From Pseudobdellovibrionaceae bacterium (GTDB lineage: Bacteria > Bdellovibrionota > Bdellovibrionia > Bdellovibrionales > JAMPXM01): a stretch of 64,000 nt of DNA. Under the pieces are notes generated by a model. It did no database searches, was not told where the DNA came from, and saw only the letters and a program-made list of their open reading frames with translations. Where the stretch lies: assembly GCA_021463345.1 (NCBI GenBank), contig JAJTYM010000010.1:1-64000 (forward strand), in the 5' to 3' direction. Numbering within the stretch: the stretch's first letter is position 1; every line of letters begins with the position of its first letter. The translations under genes were made by a program, and so were the position numbers. Of this stretch, positions 35,042-45,046 are shown one piece after another.

Positions 35042-36552
35042 CCGGCGCCTCCGTCTTTCACCAAGCGCTCGAGTTCATCCTTGATGATCTGCACGGCGAG
35101 GTCGGGGACGATTTTGCGCGCGAGAGCCTCAATGATGTCCTGGCTTTGCGCGCGCACGATCGCTTCGAGCTGGTCGAGGCTGAGTTGCGGGTTCTGGGCC
35201 GCGCCCGCGGCCTCGAGCTGCAATCCCACGGTCTGCTCATGGGGTTCGAATTGAGAGATCATCTCGCCGTCGGCATGACGAATTTGGCCGATCGGCTGGT
35301 GCCGGTCTTGCGGCGCGAGCGGCGGCGTCGGTCCCGGCGCGGTTTCGAGCTCGAGGCCGTCGGCGTCGGTGACGCCCTCGATCGGCGGATTGGGGAGAGT
35401 GTCCTCGAGACGCGATCCCTGGAGAGCCGCCGCCGCCTGCGTCGCGCGGATGCGCGTCGAGGTCGCGTTTTCGTCGTCGAGATCCTTGGGCAGCTTGATC
35501 TTGGCCGATGTGCGGGTGGCAGGGGCGCCCGTTACCACACTCCCGGTGTTCTCGTTTTTCCGCGTGTTGAGCAGGAATTCGCCGCTCTTCGGCTCTTCGA
35601 TCTCGTCCATGTCGAACACGATCGAGATTTCGTCCCTGTCGAGGTCTTCCGCGGGGATATCGAGCTTGAAGCGCGAAAGATCCTGATGCGCCCAGGGGTC
35701 GCCGACGTCCTCTGGCTTGGCGTCTTGGGCCTTCGGTTGGGGCTGTGGCGGCGGGACGATTTTCGGGGCTCCACCGAGTTTCGTGATTCGGACCGGCTCT
35801 TCGTCCTCATCGTCCGCGGCTTGAGACGGATCGAAAGTCCGGTCTGTGAGGCTCTTCAAGTCCTCGAAGCTGTCTATGTTCCAACCGCTCGTGGAGTCCT
35901 CGTCCGGGTCCGGGTCCGAATGGCCGAGAGCGGGAGGTTTGCTTTTGGTCACCAGCGGCGGCAGGCCGGCGAGCGGATCAATGAGCGGGAGAGGGTCAGC
36001 CGTCGCGCCGGTGGCCGGACCGTTCGTCGAGCCGAGAGGGACCGGTGGCGTCCCGGGGGCGTGCACGGCGCCGCTTGGATCGGCGAACGGCGCGGCCGCC
36101 TCCTTCCTTTTCGCTTCTTCGGCTTCCAACGGCTCGGCAAACGCGGCCGGGAAGCGGAGGAAGTGGGCGAGCCGCTGGGTTTGCGTCTTGGGCACGAGCT
36201 CGAGGATCAGTTGGCGCAGGTTTTCGACGTCGAACGGCTTTTCGAGTTTACCGTTCGCTTTGGCGTTCAAATACGCTTTCTCGTCCAGATCCATGAACGA
36301 GCTCCACATGAGCACGACAGGGATCGTTTTGAGCTGCGGGTCTTTCTTGAGGTCCCCGGCCACGTCGTAGCCGTTGCGCTTGGGGAGGAGAACGTCCGCG
36401 AACACGACATCGGGCTGAAACGCGCGCGCGACTTCCAGGGTGTCGAGCCCCGAGTGGACGGCTTTCACTTCGACCGCGAAATCCTGCAGCGCGAGTTGCA
36501 TGACTTTTTTGATGGTCGTGCTTTCATCAGCGAGTAAGACGCGTAACGCCAT
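35038..36552 (-). CDS. response regulator with long disordered acidic/Pro linker
   Basis: The 504-residue protein begins with a receiver (residues 1-120: Asp9/Glu10, phospho-acceptor Asp53 in FADVLLP, Lys in KLEKPFD). About 300 residues of Pro, Ala, Asp and Glu-rich sequence follow and should be disordered. The C-terminal 50 residues are helical (SLDQLEAIVRAQSQDIIEAL, then VPDLAVQIIKDELERLV) and resemble a short interaction helix seen at the end of similar deltaproteobacterial receivers. No DNA-binding or enzymatic domain is present. It probably works as a phosphorylation-controlled scaffold, possibly in polarity or motility; that is inference. nadC overlaps its end by 4 bp. Confidence 0.8.
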   Translation of the reverse strand: MALRVLLADESTTIKKVMQLALQDFAVEVKAVHSGLDTLEVARAFQPDVVFADVLLPKRNGYDVAGDLKKDPQLKTIPVVLMWSSFMDLDEKAYLNAKANGKLEKPFDVENLRQLILELVPKTQTQRLAHFLRFPAAFAEPLEAEEAKRKEAAAPFADPSGAVHAPGTPPVPLGSTNGPATGATADPLPLIDPLAGLPPLVTKSKPPALGHSDPDPDEDSTSGWNIDSFEDLKSLTDRTFDPSQAADDEDEEPVRITKLGGAPKIVPPPQPQPKAQDAKPEDVGDPWAHQDLSRFKLDIPAEDLDRDEISIVFDMDEIEEPKSGEFLLNTRKNENTGSVVTGAPATRTSAKIKLPKDLDDENATSTRIRATQAAAALQGSRLEDTLPNPPIEGVTDADGLELETAPGPTPPLAPQDRHQPIGQIRHADGEMISQFEPHEQTVGLQLEAAGAAQNPQLSLDQLEAIVRAQSQDIIEALARKIVPDLAVQIIKDELERLVKDGGAG

Positions 36553-36668
36553 GTCGGCAGTTAACGATCTTTGCGCAGTCGAGTCAAGAAAACCCCCGGG
36601 GCTTCGGGGCCCGCTGGCGCCGGAAAGCTCCGCGTGACGCCCGGGCGGGCGATGGCTACCATTTCAGC

Positions 36669-37751
36669 ATGTTCATCACGTTGATCGACCGCTACATCGC
36701 GCGCCTGTTCGCTGGCTTTTTCGTCGCCGGCCTGGTGGTCTTCGTGACCTTGTTCGTGACGGTGGACTTCATGTCGAACATCAACCGCTTCGACGCCCCC
36801 GCGGAGATGGTCGGGCGGTTCTACGCGTACGCGATCCCCGGGATCGTCTACCAAATGATCCCGGTGGCGTGCCTGCTGGGGACGATTTTCACCCTGAGCG
36901 CGCTGAACAAAAACAACGAGCTCGTCGCCCTGTTCTCGAGCGGCATGAGCCTCGCGCGGGTGAGCGCGCCGATCCTGGCGATCGTCGTCTTGATCTCGGG
37001 CGTCAGTTTCTGGCTCGGCGACCGCGTCCTGCCGGTCATCACTCAGAAGAAGAACTACGTTTACTACGTCGAGGTCCGCAAGCAGCCAGGCCTTTATTCG
37101 ACCGTCAAAACGAACAAGATCTGGTACCGGTCGAACAACATCCTTTTCAACATCAAGACGTTGCAGGCCGAGGCGTCGCGGGCTCAGGGCCTCACGATGT
37201 ATTACTTCGACGGGGATTGGCAGCTGATCCAGATGATCACCGCGGCCCAGGTGGCGCTCAACGGGGAGGCTTGGGACCTCGAAAAGGGCGCGGTCACGAT
37301 CTTCCCCAAGGAGACGAACATCCCGATGACCCAGGAGTTCGAGAAGAAGACGATCACCATGGGCGAAGACAGCTCGGACCTGCAATCGACGACGCGGGCT
37401 TCCGAGATGCTGTCCCTGCGCGAACTTGACCGGTTCATCGAGCGGAACAAGGAGGCCGGCCTCGACACTCTCAGGTACGAGGTCGACTACCACGCGAAAT
37501 TCAGCTTCGCTTTCGCGGCGTTCGTCATGTCCTTCATCGGCATCCCGTTCAGCGTGAATCGACAGAGATCGGGCAGCGCGGCGGTCAATATCGGTTTGTG
37601 CGTCGGCCTTGCTTTCGGTTATTGGTCGGCTTACAGCTCGGGTCTGACCCTCGGCCAACATGGCGCGTTGTCGCCGATCCTGGCCGCCTGGGTTCCCAAT
37701 ATCGTCGTTCTGGCTCTTAGCGTCCTGTTCCTTTTGCGTTTAAAGAAATAA
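36669..37751 (+). CDS. lptG: LptF/LptG-family lipopolysaccharide export permease
   Basis: This 360-residue membrane protein has three hydrophobic segments before and three after a central periplasmic beta domain, as in LptF and LptG, the permeases that lift LPS from the inner membrane. IDRYIARLFAGFFVAGLVVF at the N-terminus and FMSFIGIPFSVNR near residue 297 are typical. LptG versus LptF cannot be settled, as no partner permease is adjacent. It implies an outer membrane with LPS. Confidence 0.88.
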   Translation: MFITLIDRYIARLFAGFFVAGLVVFVTLFVTVDFMSNINRFDAPAEMVGRFYAYAIPGIVYQMIPVACLLGTIFTLSALNKNNELVALFSSGMSLARVSAPILAIVVLISGVSFWLGDRVLPVITQKKNYVYYVEVRKQPGLYSTVKTNKIWYRSNNILFNIKTLQAEASRAQGLTMYYFDGDWQLIQMITAAQVALNGEAWDLEKGAVTIFPKETNIPMTQEFEKKTITMGEDSSDLQSTTRASEMLSLRELDRFIERNKEAGLDTLRYEVDYHAKFSFAFAAFVMSFIGIPFSVNRQRSGSAAVNIGLCVGLAFGYWSAYSSGLTLGQHGALSPILAAWVPNIVVLALSVLFLLRLKK

Positions 37752-37872
37752 GAACGCCTTGGCGTCAGAAGTCCACGAGGGAAAGCGCCCTCAAAATCTT
37801 ATTATGTCGTTGTTTCAAGAGTTTATGCTCGATTTCCGGGCGAAAATAAGATAGTGATACGCCACGTTATTT

Positions 37873-37880
37873 GCTAGAGT
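37873..37880 (+). promoter_or_regulatory. possible extended -10 promoter for def-fmt-rpe
   Basis: TGCTAGAGT has the TG-N spacing of an extended -10 element (TAGAGT) in an A/T-rich gap upstream of def. No good -35 hexamer lies 17 bases upstream. The site would start a transcript about 45 bases before the def start. Confidence 0.3.
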
Positions 37881-37933
37881 AGAGGCAGCGGTCGAGGTTT
37901 GAGAACCCGGCCGAGCCAGTAAGGATGACCGTC

Positions 37934-38551
37934 ATGGTTCTCGAGATTCTCACTTACCCTGATCCGCGCTTGCGCCGAAAAGGCGTCGAGGTCGAGGCGG
38001 TCACGCCAGAATTGCGACAGCTCGCTAAAGACATGCTCGAGACCATGTACGATTCCAACGGCATCGGTCTCGCGGCTCCGCAGGTCGGCCAATCGATCCG
38101 CTTGGTCGTGATCGACACCCGTTCGCGGGACGAAGAGGGCCGGGTCGACGAGGGGACGATGACCGAGCTCGAGAGGGGCGTCCCGCAGCCGCTCGTGATT
38201 TTCAACCCGAAGATCCTCAAAGCCGAAGGCCGCACGACGTACGAGGAAGGCTGCCTGAGCGTCCCCACGTTTTTCGAAGACGTCGATCGTTACGATTACG
38301 TCGAAGTCGAGTTCATCGACGGGTCGGGGGCGAAGGCCGTCCTCAAAACCGACGGTCTGCTCGCCGTCTGCGTGCAGCACGAAATGGATCACCTGGACGG
38401 AAAGCTCTTCATCGATCGCTTGAGCACGGTGAAATCGAGCCGCATCAAAAAGCGGATCGAGAAGCAGGGCTATCCGAATCCCGAAGAGGCGCGGGAAGAG
38501 CGCGCGCGCCGCAAAACCGAACGTATCAAGCAGGAAGAGCCGGCCGGCTGA
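37934..38551 (+). CDS. def: peptide deformylase
   Basis: Def removes the formyl group from the initiator methionine of new proteins. The three metal-site motifs are present: GIGLAAPQVG, EGCLSV and QHEMDHLDG. The ATG at 37934 is preferred because TAAGGA lies 8 bases upstream; an ATG at 37925 sits inside that RBS. The 205-residue product has a Lys/Arg/Glu-rich tail of about 35 residues beyond the usual end. fmt follows, the normal pairing. Confidence 0.96.
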   Translation: MVLEILTYPDPRLRRKGVEVEAVTPELRQLAKDMLETMYDSNGIGLAAPQVGQSIRLVVIDTRSRDEEGRVDEGTMTELERGVPQPLVIFNPKILKAEGRTTYEEGCLSVPTFFEDVDRYDYVEVEFIDGSGAKAVLKTDGLLAVCVQHEMDHLDGKLFIDRLSTVKSSRIKKRIEKQGYPNPEEAREERARRKTERIKQEEPAG

Positions 38552-38610
38552 AGCCCGCCGCCCACGCCCGTCGATTCGCGTTCATTCAGATCACATTCAT
38601 TCAGGGGTAG

Positions 38611-39564
38611 ATGGCTTTGAGCAAGGTCCGGGTCCTTTTCCTGGGTACGCCTGAGTTCGCCGTGGCGAGCCTCCAGCGCATGATCGATGACGAGCATTAC
38701 GAGATCGCAGGCGTCGTGACCCAGCCGGACCGCCCCGCGGGCCGCAAAATGCAGCTCGCGCCGAGCCCGGTCAAGCAGCTCGCGCTCCGCCACGGGCTCA
38801 GGGTTTTCACGCCCGAGTCCGTCAACAAACCCGAAGTCCTCGAGGAACTCAAGAGCCTCGGCGCCGAAAGCGCGGCCGTCGTCGCCTTCGGGCAGATCCT
38901 CTCGCAGGCGTTCCTCGATCTCTTCCCGCGCGGCGCCGTCAACGTGCACGGCTCGCTTCTCCCGCGCTGGCGCGGGGCCGCGCCTCTTCAGCGCGCGCTC
39001 ATGGCGGGCGACGTCGAAACCGGCGTTTGCCTGCAGGTCGTCGTCAAAAAACTCGATGCCGGCGCCGTGCTCGGCTCGCGCCGGATCGCCGTCACCGAGG
39101 AAACCGACGCCGTTTCCATGCATGACGAGTTGAAAGTCCTCGGCGCGGACCTCCTGCACGTCGAATACATGGACTACCTGCGCGGGAACCTGATCGGTCA
39201 GCCGCAGGACGAGAGCTCCGTGACATACGCCGCGAAAATCGAGAAGGCGGAAGCCAGGATCGACTGGGGCCGGCCGGCCCGCGAGCTCTTCAACAAGGTC
39301 CGTGGTTTGAAGATGGGGCCGCTCGCGTTTGCGGTGCGCGGCGGCCAGCCGGTCAAGCTGCATAAAACCCGGGCGCACGGCGACGGGGACCCTCGGGTCG
39401 CGCCTGGCACCGTGATCGCGGTGGACGGCGCTTCGTTCTCCGTGGCCTGTAGCCAGGGCCTCCTGGAAGTGCTAGAAATCCAACCCGAATCACGAGCGAA
39501 GATGACGGCCGACGCGTACCTGCGTGGCCATCCGCTCAAAGTCGGGGATCGGTTCGATGTTTAA
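38611..39564 (+). CDS. fmt: methionyl-tRNA formyltransferase
   Basis: Fmt formylates initiator Met-tRNA using 10-formyltetrahydrofolate. The 317 residues include FLGTPEFAVASL at the N-terminus, NVHGSLLPRWRGAAPLQ with the catalytic Asn-His region and the C-terminal tRNA-binding domain. It follows def and its stop overlaps the rpe start by 8 bp. Confidence 0.96.
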   Translation: MALSKVRVLFLGTPEFAVASLQRMIDDEHYEIAGVVTQPDRPAGRKMQLAPSPVKQLALRHGLRVFTPESVNKPEVLEELKSLGAESAAVVAFGQILSQAFLDLFPRGAVNVHGSLLPRWRGAAPLQRALMAGDVETGVCLQVVVKKLDAGAVLGSRRIAVTEETDAVSMHDELKVLGADLLHVEYMDYLRGNLIGQPQDESSVTYAAKIEKAEARIDWGRPARELFNKVRGLKMGPLAFAVRGGQPVKLHKTRAHGDGDPRVAPGTVIAVDGASFSVACSQGLLEVLEIQPESRAKMTADAYLRGHPLKVGDRFDV

Positions 39565-40252
39565 GACGGGGTTGAATCGCGGGTTCATGATCGCGCCGAG
39601 CCTTCTTTCGGCCGATTTCGCCAATCTCGAAAAGGAGATCAAGGCCGTCGCCGCCGCCGGCGCCGACTGGATCCACGTCGACGTGATGGATGGGCACTTC
39701 GTTCCGAACCTCACCGTCGGAGCGCCGGTCGTGAGGTCTCTGAAGCCCGTTTCGCCCCTGCCGCTCGACTGCCACCTGATGATCGAAAAACCGGAAGCGT
39801 ACGTCGCCGATTTCGCCGCCGCCGGCGCCGATTACATCACGATCCACGTCGAAGCGACCGAAGACCCGCGCGCGGTGCTTCAAGAGATCCGCAGGCTCGG
39901 CGCCAAGCCCGGCATCACGCTGCGGCCGGCGACGCCGCTCGATAGGATCGCGCCCCACCTCGCCGAGGTCGACCTCGTCCTGGTCATGACGGTGAACCCC
40001 GGTTTCAGCGGGCAGGCGTTCATGACCGAACAGGCCGCCAAGTGCGCCGCGCTCAGGAAGGAGCTCGATCGGCTCGGATCCGGGGCGCTCATCGAGGTCG
40101 ATGGCGGCATCAATCCGGAAACGGCGAAGGAATGCCTGGACGCCGACGTTCTCGTCGCCGGGAACGCCGTCTTCAAGGCGGGCGACTACGGAGCGGCGAT
40201 CCGCGCGCTCAAAGCGGTGAAGGCGGGATCGCGGCCGTCTTCGCCGCGATAA
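39557..40252 (+). CDS. rpe: ribulose-phosphate 3-epimerase
   Basis: Rpe interconverts ribulose 5-phosphate and xylulose 5-phosphate. The TIM barrel has IAPSLLSADFANL, HVDVMDGHFVPNLT with metal-binding residues, HLMIEKP, MTVNPGFSGQAF and EVDGGIN. The ATG at 39557 gives 231 residues and overlaps fmt; ATG at 39587 is also possible and closer to the conserved start. The gene is third in def-fmt-rpe. Confidence 0.95.
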   Translation: MFKTGLNRGFMIAPSLLSADFANLEKEIKAVAAAGADWIHVDVMDGHFVPNLTVGAPVVRSLKPVSPLPLDCHLMIEKPEAYVADFAAAGADYITIHVEATEDPRAVLQEIRRLGAKPGITLRPATPLDRIAPHLAEVDLVLVMTVNPGFSGQAFMTEQAAKCAALRKELDRLGSGALIEVDGGINPETAKECLDADVLVAGNAVFKAGDYGAAIRALKAVKAGSRPSSPR

Positions 40253-40281
40253 CCTGGATAGAACTCGAAAAAGGATCGAAA

Positions 40282-41823
40282 ATGAAGACGATTGCTCTGA
40301 CAGGCTCCGGCCTCACGATGGAACTCGCCTGGCAAGTCGCCCACGGCGAAGGCAAGGTCCGCGTCGAACTCGCGGCGGAGGCTCGCGAACGCATGCAGCG
40401 GTCGCGCTCCTATATCGAGGGCCGCATGGGTTCGGGCGAGGCGATCTACGGGGTCAACACCGGCTTCGGCGCGTTCTCGAGCGTGCGCATCGGGCCGGAC
40501 GAGATCACCCAGTTGCAGAAGAACCTCATCCGCTCGCATTCGGTCGGCGTGGGCCAGCCGTTCACGCCGCAGGAAACGCGCGCGATCATGTACTTGCGGG
40601 CCAACGCCCTGGCCACCGGCAAGAGCGGCATTCGTCCCGCGGTCGTCGACAAGATCCTCGAGTTCCTGAACGCGGGCGTCGTGCCCGTGATCCCCAGCCA
40701 GGGGAGCGTGGGCGCCAGCGGAGACTTGGCGCCGCTCTCGCACTTGGCGCTCGCGCTCATCGGCGAAGGCGAGGTCTGGAGGGACGGCGCCGCCGCGCCG
40801 GCCGCGTCGGTCCTCGTTGGGAAAGGCCTGTCGCCCCTCGAACTCCAGGCCAAAGAAGGACTTTCGCTCATCAACGGCTGCCAGGTGATGACCGCCGTGG
40901 GATTGCTCAACGGCTTCGAGGCGCGCCGGTTGGCTTGGATGACGGATCTGGCGGGAGCCATGTCGCTCGAAGCGCTGCGCGGCACGCGCGCGGCGTTCGA
41001 CCCGCTGATCGCCGCGACCCGCCCGCACCCCGGGGAAGCCAAGACGGCGCGCAACCTGCTCAGGATCCTCGGGCCGACGTCGGCGATCGCCGAGAGCCAC
41101 GCCGATTGCGATCGCGTGCAGGACGCCTACTCGCTCCGCTGCATGCCCGCCGTGCACGGCGCGGCCAAGGACGCTCTCCGCCACGGCGTTCAGGTCCTCG
41201 AGGTCGAGGCGAATTCGTCCACGGACAACCCGCTCGTCTTCGCCGAGGACGGCAAGATCCTCTCGTGCGGGAATTTCCACGGCGAACCGGCGGCGTTCCA
41301 GCTCGACTTCATGGCGATCGCGGTGTCGGCGATGGCCTCGATCTCCGAGTGCCGCGTGGAAAAGCTGATCAATCCCGCGATGAGCGGCCTGCCGGCGTTC
41401 CTCGCCCCCCAAGGCGGTCTCAATTCGGGCCATATGATCGTGCAGGTGGCTGCGGCGGCGCTGGTGAGCGAAAACAAGATCCTCGCGCATCCCGCGTCGG
41501 TCGACAGCATCCCGACCTCGGCCGACAAGGAGGACCACGTGAGCATGGGCACGATCGCCGCGCGCAAGTTCGGGCAGATCTTGCGCAACGCGGAGAGCAT
41601 CGTGGCGATGGAATTCCTCTCGGCCGCGCAGGCTTTGGATCTTCTCAAGCCGCTCGTGGCGGCGGCCGGCGTGAAAGCGGCGCATGCCGTCATCCGCGAA
41701 GGCGTCCCGTTCGCCGACCGCGACCGTGTTTTCGCCAAAGACGTCGAAGCGATCAAAACGATGATCCGCGACGAGCGCTTGCTCCAGGCGGCGACGGCCG
41801 CCGTCGGCGAATTGGAATGGTGA
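40282..41823 (+). CDS. hutH: histidine ammonia-lyase
   Basis: HutH removes ammonia from histidine to give urocanate. The MIO prosthetic group forms from Ala145-Ser146-Gly147 in [30 protein letters not shown] and [11 protein letters not shown] are the other active-site segments. The 513-residue length is normal. An AAAGGATCG precedes the ATG. It lies 29 bp after rpe and 64 bp before hutU. Confidence 0.97.
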   Translation: MKTIALTGSGLTMELAWQVAHGEGKVRVELAAEARERMQRSRSYIEGRMGSGEAIYGVNTGFGAFSSVRIGPDEITQLQKNLIRSHSVGVGQPFTPQETRAIMYLRANALATGKSGIRPAVVDKILEFLNAGVVPVIPSQGSVGASGDLAPLSHLALALIGEGEVWRDGAAAPAASVLVGKGLSPLELQAKEGLSLINGCQVMTAVGLLNGFEARRLAWMTDLAGAMSLEALRGTRAAFDPLIAATRPHPGEAKTARNLLRILGPTSAIAESHADCDRVQDAYSLRCMPAVHGAAKDALRHGVQVLEVEANSSTDNPLVFAEDGKILSCGNFHGEPAAFQLDFMAIAVSAMASISECRVEKLINPAMSGLPAFLAPQGGLNSGHMIVQVAAAALVSENKILAHPASVDSIPTSADKEDHVSMGTIAARKFGQILRNAESIVAMEFLSAAQALDLLKPLVAAAGVKAAHAVIREGVPFADRDRVFAKDVEAIKTMIRDERLLQAATAAVGELEW

Positions 41824-41887
41824 GAGTTTTTTCAGTGAGCCCTTTTCAAGGGGCCCGCAGGGGGACCGAATGACGAAGGATCGAGCG

Positions 41888-43552
41888 ATGAACGCAGGCG
41901 ACGGCAAACGGGTCGTGCGCGCCCCGCGGGGGGAGCGGAAAGCTTGCAAGGGCTGGCTCCAGGAGGCGGCCTACCGGATGATCCAGAACAACCTGGATCC
42001 CGCGGTGGCGGAACGCCCCGAGGACCTCGTCGTCTACGGCGGCATCGGCAAAGCGGCTCGCGACTGGGAGAGTTTCGACAAGATCCTCGCCGCGCTCCAA
42101 GACCTCGAGAACGACGAAACGCTGCTGGTGCAAAGCGGGAAACCGATCGGCGTCCTAAAAACCCACGCCGACGCGCCCCGCGTGCTCCTGGCCAATTCGA
42201 ATCTCGTCGGCAATTGGGCCAACTGGGATCATTTCCACGAGCTCGATAAAAAGGGTCTGATGATGTACGGCCAGATGACGGCCGGCAGCTGGATCTACAT
42301 CGGCACGCAAGGCATCGTGCAGGGCACGTACGAAACCTTCGTCGAAGCCGGTCGCAGGCACTTCGGCGGCGATCTCAAGGGCAAGGTGATCCTCACCGCG
42401 GGGCTGGGCGGGATGGGCGGGGCGCAACCGCTCGCCGGCGTTTTCGCCGGCGCCGTCGTCTTGTGCGTCGACGTCGATCCGGCGCGCATCGAAAAGCGCC
42501 TCGGGACGAAGTACGTCGACGAGAAAGCGCGGGACCTCGACGACGCGCTCGAGCGGGTGGCGAAGTACAAAGCCGCCGGTCTGGCGAGATCCGTGGCGCT
42601 CGAAGGCAACATGGCCGCGGTCATCCATGAATTGATCGCGCGCGGCTTCACGCCGGACCTTCTGACCGACCAGACATCGGCGCACGATCCGCTCAACGGC
42701 TACGTTCCAGAAGGGCTGGATCTCGCGCAAGCGGCCGAGCTGCGCGGAAGCGACCCCAAGGAGTACGTGCGCCGAGCGGTCGCGTCGATGGCCAAGCACG
42801 TCGATGGCATGCTCAAAATGAAGGCCGGGGGCGCCATCACGTTCGACTACGGCAACAACATCCGCGCGGGCGCCGTCGAAGGTGGTTGCGGGAACGCGTT
42901 CGACATCCCCGGGTTCGTGCCCGAATACATCCGACCGCTCTTCTGCCGCGGCAGCGGGCCGTTCCGCTGGGTCGCTCTCTCGGGCGATCCGGAGGACATC
43001 AAAGTCACCGACGACGCGATCCGCGAGCTGTTCCCGCACAAGCGGCACCTGCTCCGCTGGCTCGATATGGCCGAGGAGCGCATCCAGTTCCAAGGGCTGC
43101 CCGCGCGCATTTGCTGGCTCGAGTACGGAGAGCGCCATCTGGCGGGACTCAAGTTCAACGAGCTCGTCTCGACGGGGAAAGTGAAAGCGCCGATCGTCAT
43201 CGGCCGCGACCACCTCGATTGCGGTTCGGTGGCTAGCCCCAACAGGGAAACCGAGGCGATGAAGGACGGGTCGGACGCCGTCGCCGATTGGCCGATCCTC
43301 AACGCGCTCGTCAATACGGCGTGCGGGGCGACATGGGTGAGTTTCCACCACGGAGGCGGCGTCGGCATGGGCTACAGCCTGCATGCCGGCCAGGTGATCG
43401 TCGCCGACGGCACGCAAAGGGCGGCCGCGCGTTTGGAACGCGTGCTCAAGGCCGACCCGGCGATGGGTCTTTTCCGCCATATCGACGCCGGGTACGGCGA
43501 GGCCAGGACAGTCGCCGGCGAACGCGGCGCCCGTTCGCTCTGGTTGGACTGA
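41888..43552 (+). CDS. hutU: urocanate hydratase
   Basis: HutU converts urocanate to imidazolonepropionate with bound NAD. Starting at 41888, where AAGGA lies 7 bases upstream, it has 554 residues; ATG at 41870 is an alternative. [20 protein letters not shown] and the glycine-rich [17 protein letters not shown] (NAD site) are typical, as are [12 protein letters not shown] and [11 protein letters not shown]. The pathway continues with hutI beyond an opposite-strand gene. Confidence 0.97.
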   Translation: MNAGDGKRVVRAPRGERKACKGWLQEAAYRMIQNNLDPAVAERPEDLVVYGGIGKAARDWESFDKILAALQDLENDETLLVQSGKPIGVLKTHADAPRVLLANSNLVGNWANWDHFHELDKKGLMMYGQMTAGSWIYIGTQGIVQGTYETFVEAGRRHFGGDLKGKVILTAGLGGMGGAQPLAGVFAGAVVLCVDVDPARIEKRLGTKYVDEKARDLDDALERVAKYKAAGLARSVALEGNMAAVIHELIARGFTPDLLTDQTSAHDPLNGYVPEGLDLAQAAELRGSDPKEYVRRAVASMAKHVDGMLKMKAGGAITFDYGNNIRAGAVEGGCGNAFDIPGFVPEYIRPLFCRGSGPFRWVALSGDPEDIKVTDDAIRELFPHKRHLLRWLDMAEERIQFQGLPARICWLEYGERHLAGLKFNELVSTGKVKAPIVIGRDHLDCGSVASPNRETEAMKDGSDAVADWPILNALVNTACGATWVSFHHGGGVGMGYSLHAGQVIVADGTQRAAARLERVLKADPAMGLFRHIDAGYGEARTVAGERGARSLWLD

Positions 43553-43567
43553 GCCGCTTTTCTTCGA

Positions 43568-44761
43568 TCAGGGGCCGGCCGCGCCTCCCGCCGTCTCGAG
43601 CCCCAGCGTCGCGTTCATGGCCGCGCGGAAGTCTTCGAGAGCGTCGACGCCGGGCAGGCTCCTCAGGTGACCATCGGTGACGCGCGAGCTGAGCAGGAGG
43701 AGCGCGAGGAACTCGCTCGGCCTCGCGTCGCTCCCGCCGAGACCCACGCGCTCTCTCGCGCTCGCTTCGACGGCGGCCGTGCGTTTCCCGATCCGCTCGA
43801 TACGGCTTCGCGCGCCTTTGGCTATCGCGGAGACGTCGTCCCAGTAATTCTTGTCGGCTTCGGTCAGGATCAAGCGGAAGAGCTCGCCGAGCGGCTCGAA
43901 CTGGCGCATGCCCTCCTTGCGCGCGAAGCCGATGTACCAAGCGGCGGATCGGAGCGACTCGTCCGAAACGTAGCTGAGGCGCCCTGAGAGTTTTTCGTCG
44001 ATGAGCAGGTTTTCCAACGCGATCTCCTCGAAAATCGAGTTCACGAGGATATGCTCGATGAGCGACGTGAGCCGGTCCGTCGTGACGGCGATTTCCATCA
44101 AATCGCCTTTGTTCGGGCGTCCTTCGTAGGACTTGATGAGGGTGTCCACGGCTTTGGCGCGGTTTTGCAGTTCGCGCTCGGCGTCTTGCGCGCTCTGGAC
44201 GCCGGGGTCGGCCTTTCGTTGCACGTTGAAATTGTGGTGCATCATCTCGTGCACGAGCGTCCATCGATCGGAACTTTCGTGCACGATGATCGTCGGGTTG
44301 ACCACTTGGCGACCGTTGGGTGAGTTGGTGTTTTCGAAGTAAAGGCCAGCGAGCTGCCCCTCGCCCGTGCCCCCGGCCATTTTGTTCCAGATCGTCTGCA
44401 GGTCCTCGCCGACCGGCGGGAGCGAGTAGTACGTCGGGCAGCCCTGCGCTCGCGGCACTTTGAAGAGGTTCACGCCCATGTCCCGCACGTAAAAGGAGGT
44501 CTCGGTCGCCGAGGCGGAGAGAACGGCGTCGAGATCGCTGCGATCGAATTTTTTATGGAAGAGGGGTTCCGCCAGGATCTGAGTCGCGCCGAGGTTGGCG
44601 TAGGCGGCGGCCTGGCCTTCGTAAGGTTGGAACGCGCAAGAGGATTTGTCATACGAAGGCAGGTCCGGAACGCGTCGCTCGGTCGGCGGCGGGGCGCCGC
44701 TTTTGCCGCCGCAAGAGGTGAGGAGCGAACCCGCGAGAAGTGAAATCAGGATGAAACGCAT
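43568..44761 (-). CDS. putative zinc metalloprotease lipoprotein
   Basis: This 397-residue protein starts with a lipoprotein signal whose lipobox is LTSC, with Cys17. LVHEMMHHNFNV contains HEMMH at 171-175, a classical zinc-metallopeptidase HExxH motif. A third ligand cannot be pinned down from sequence alone; EHILVNSIFEEIALE about 85 residues later could supply a Glu. It sits on the strand opposite the hut genes between hutU and hutI and is not part of that pathway by sequence. The start at 44761 is chosen for the signal peptide; the longer open frame running back across hutI is a shadow. Confidence 0.72.
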   Translation of the reverse strand: MRFILISLLAGSLLTSCGGKSGAPPPTERRVPDLPSYDKSSCAFQPYEGQAAAYANLGATQILAEPLFHKKFDRSDLDAVLSASATETSFYVRDMGVNLFKVPRAQGCPTYYSLPPVGEDLQTIWNKMAGGTGEGQLAGLYFENTNSPNGRQVVNPTIIVHESSDRWTLVHEMMHHNFNVQRKADPGVQSAQDAERELQNRAKAVDTLIKSYEGRPNKGDLMEIAVTTDRLTSLIEHILVNSIFEEIALENLLIDEKLSGRLSYVSDESLRSAAWYIGFARKEGMRQFEPLGELFRLILTEADKNYWDDVSAIAKGARSRIERIGKRTAAVEASARERVGLGGSDARPSEFLALLLLSSRVTDGHLRSLPGVDALEDFRAAMNATLGLETAGGAAGP

Positions 44762-45046
44762 GCGCAGAACCCCCCTCTCCATCAAAGTCACCACGGGCTT
44801 CGGGACGATGTCAGCAGGGAACTCGCGTTTTCGAACAGATTCTTTCCCAGCGTCGGCGCGGACGAGGCCGCGGGTGATGCATTTTGTCGCGTCGGCCAAA
44901 GCTTTGGCTAAGGCGGTGAAGTTGTGCTCAATTCGGGATAGCGGTCGGGGTGGCGACAGGGGCGCGAGGCCTCGGGGACGGGCCGTCGCGCGGGGACGGC
45001 GCCCGACTCGTCGAGCGATTGGGAAAAGCGGTTGGAGAGGTGGGAG

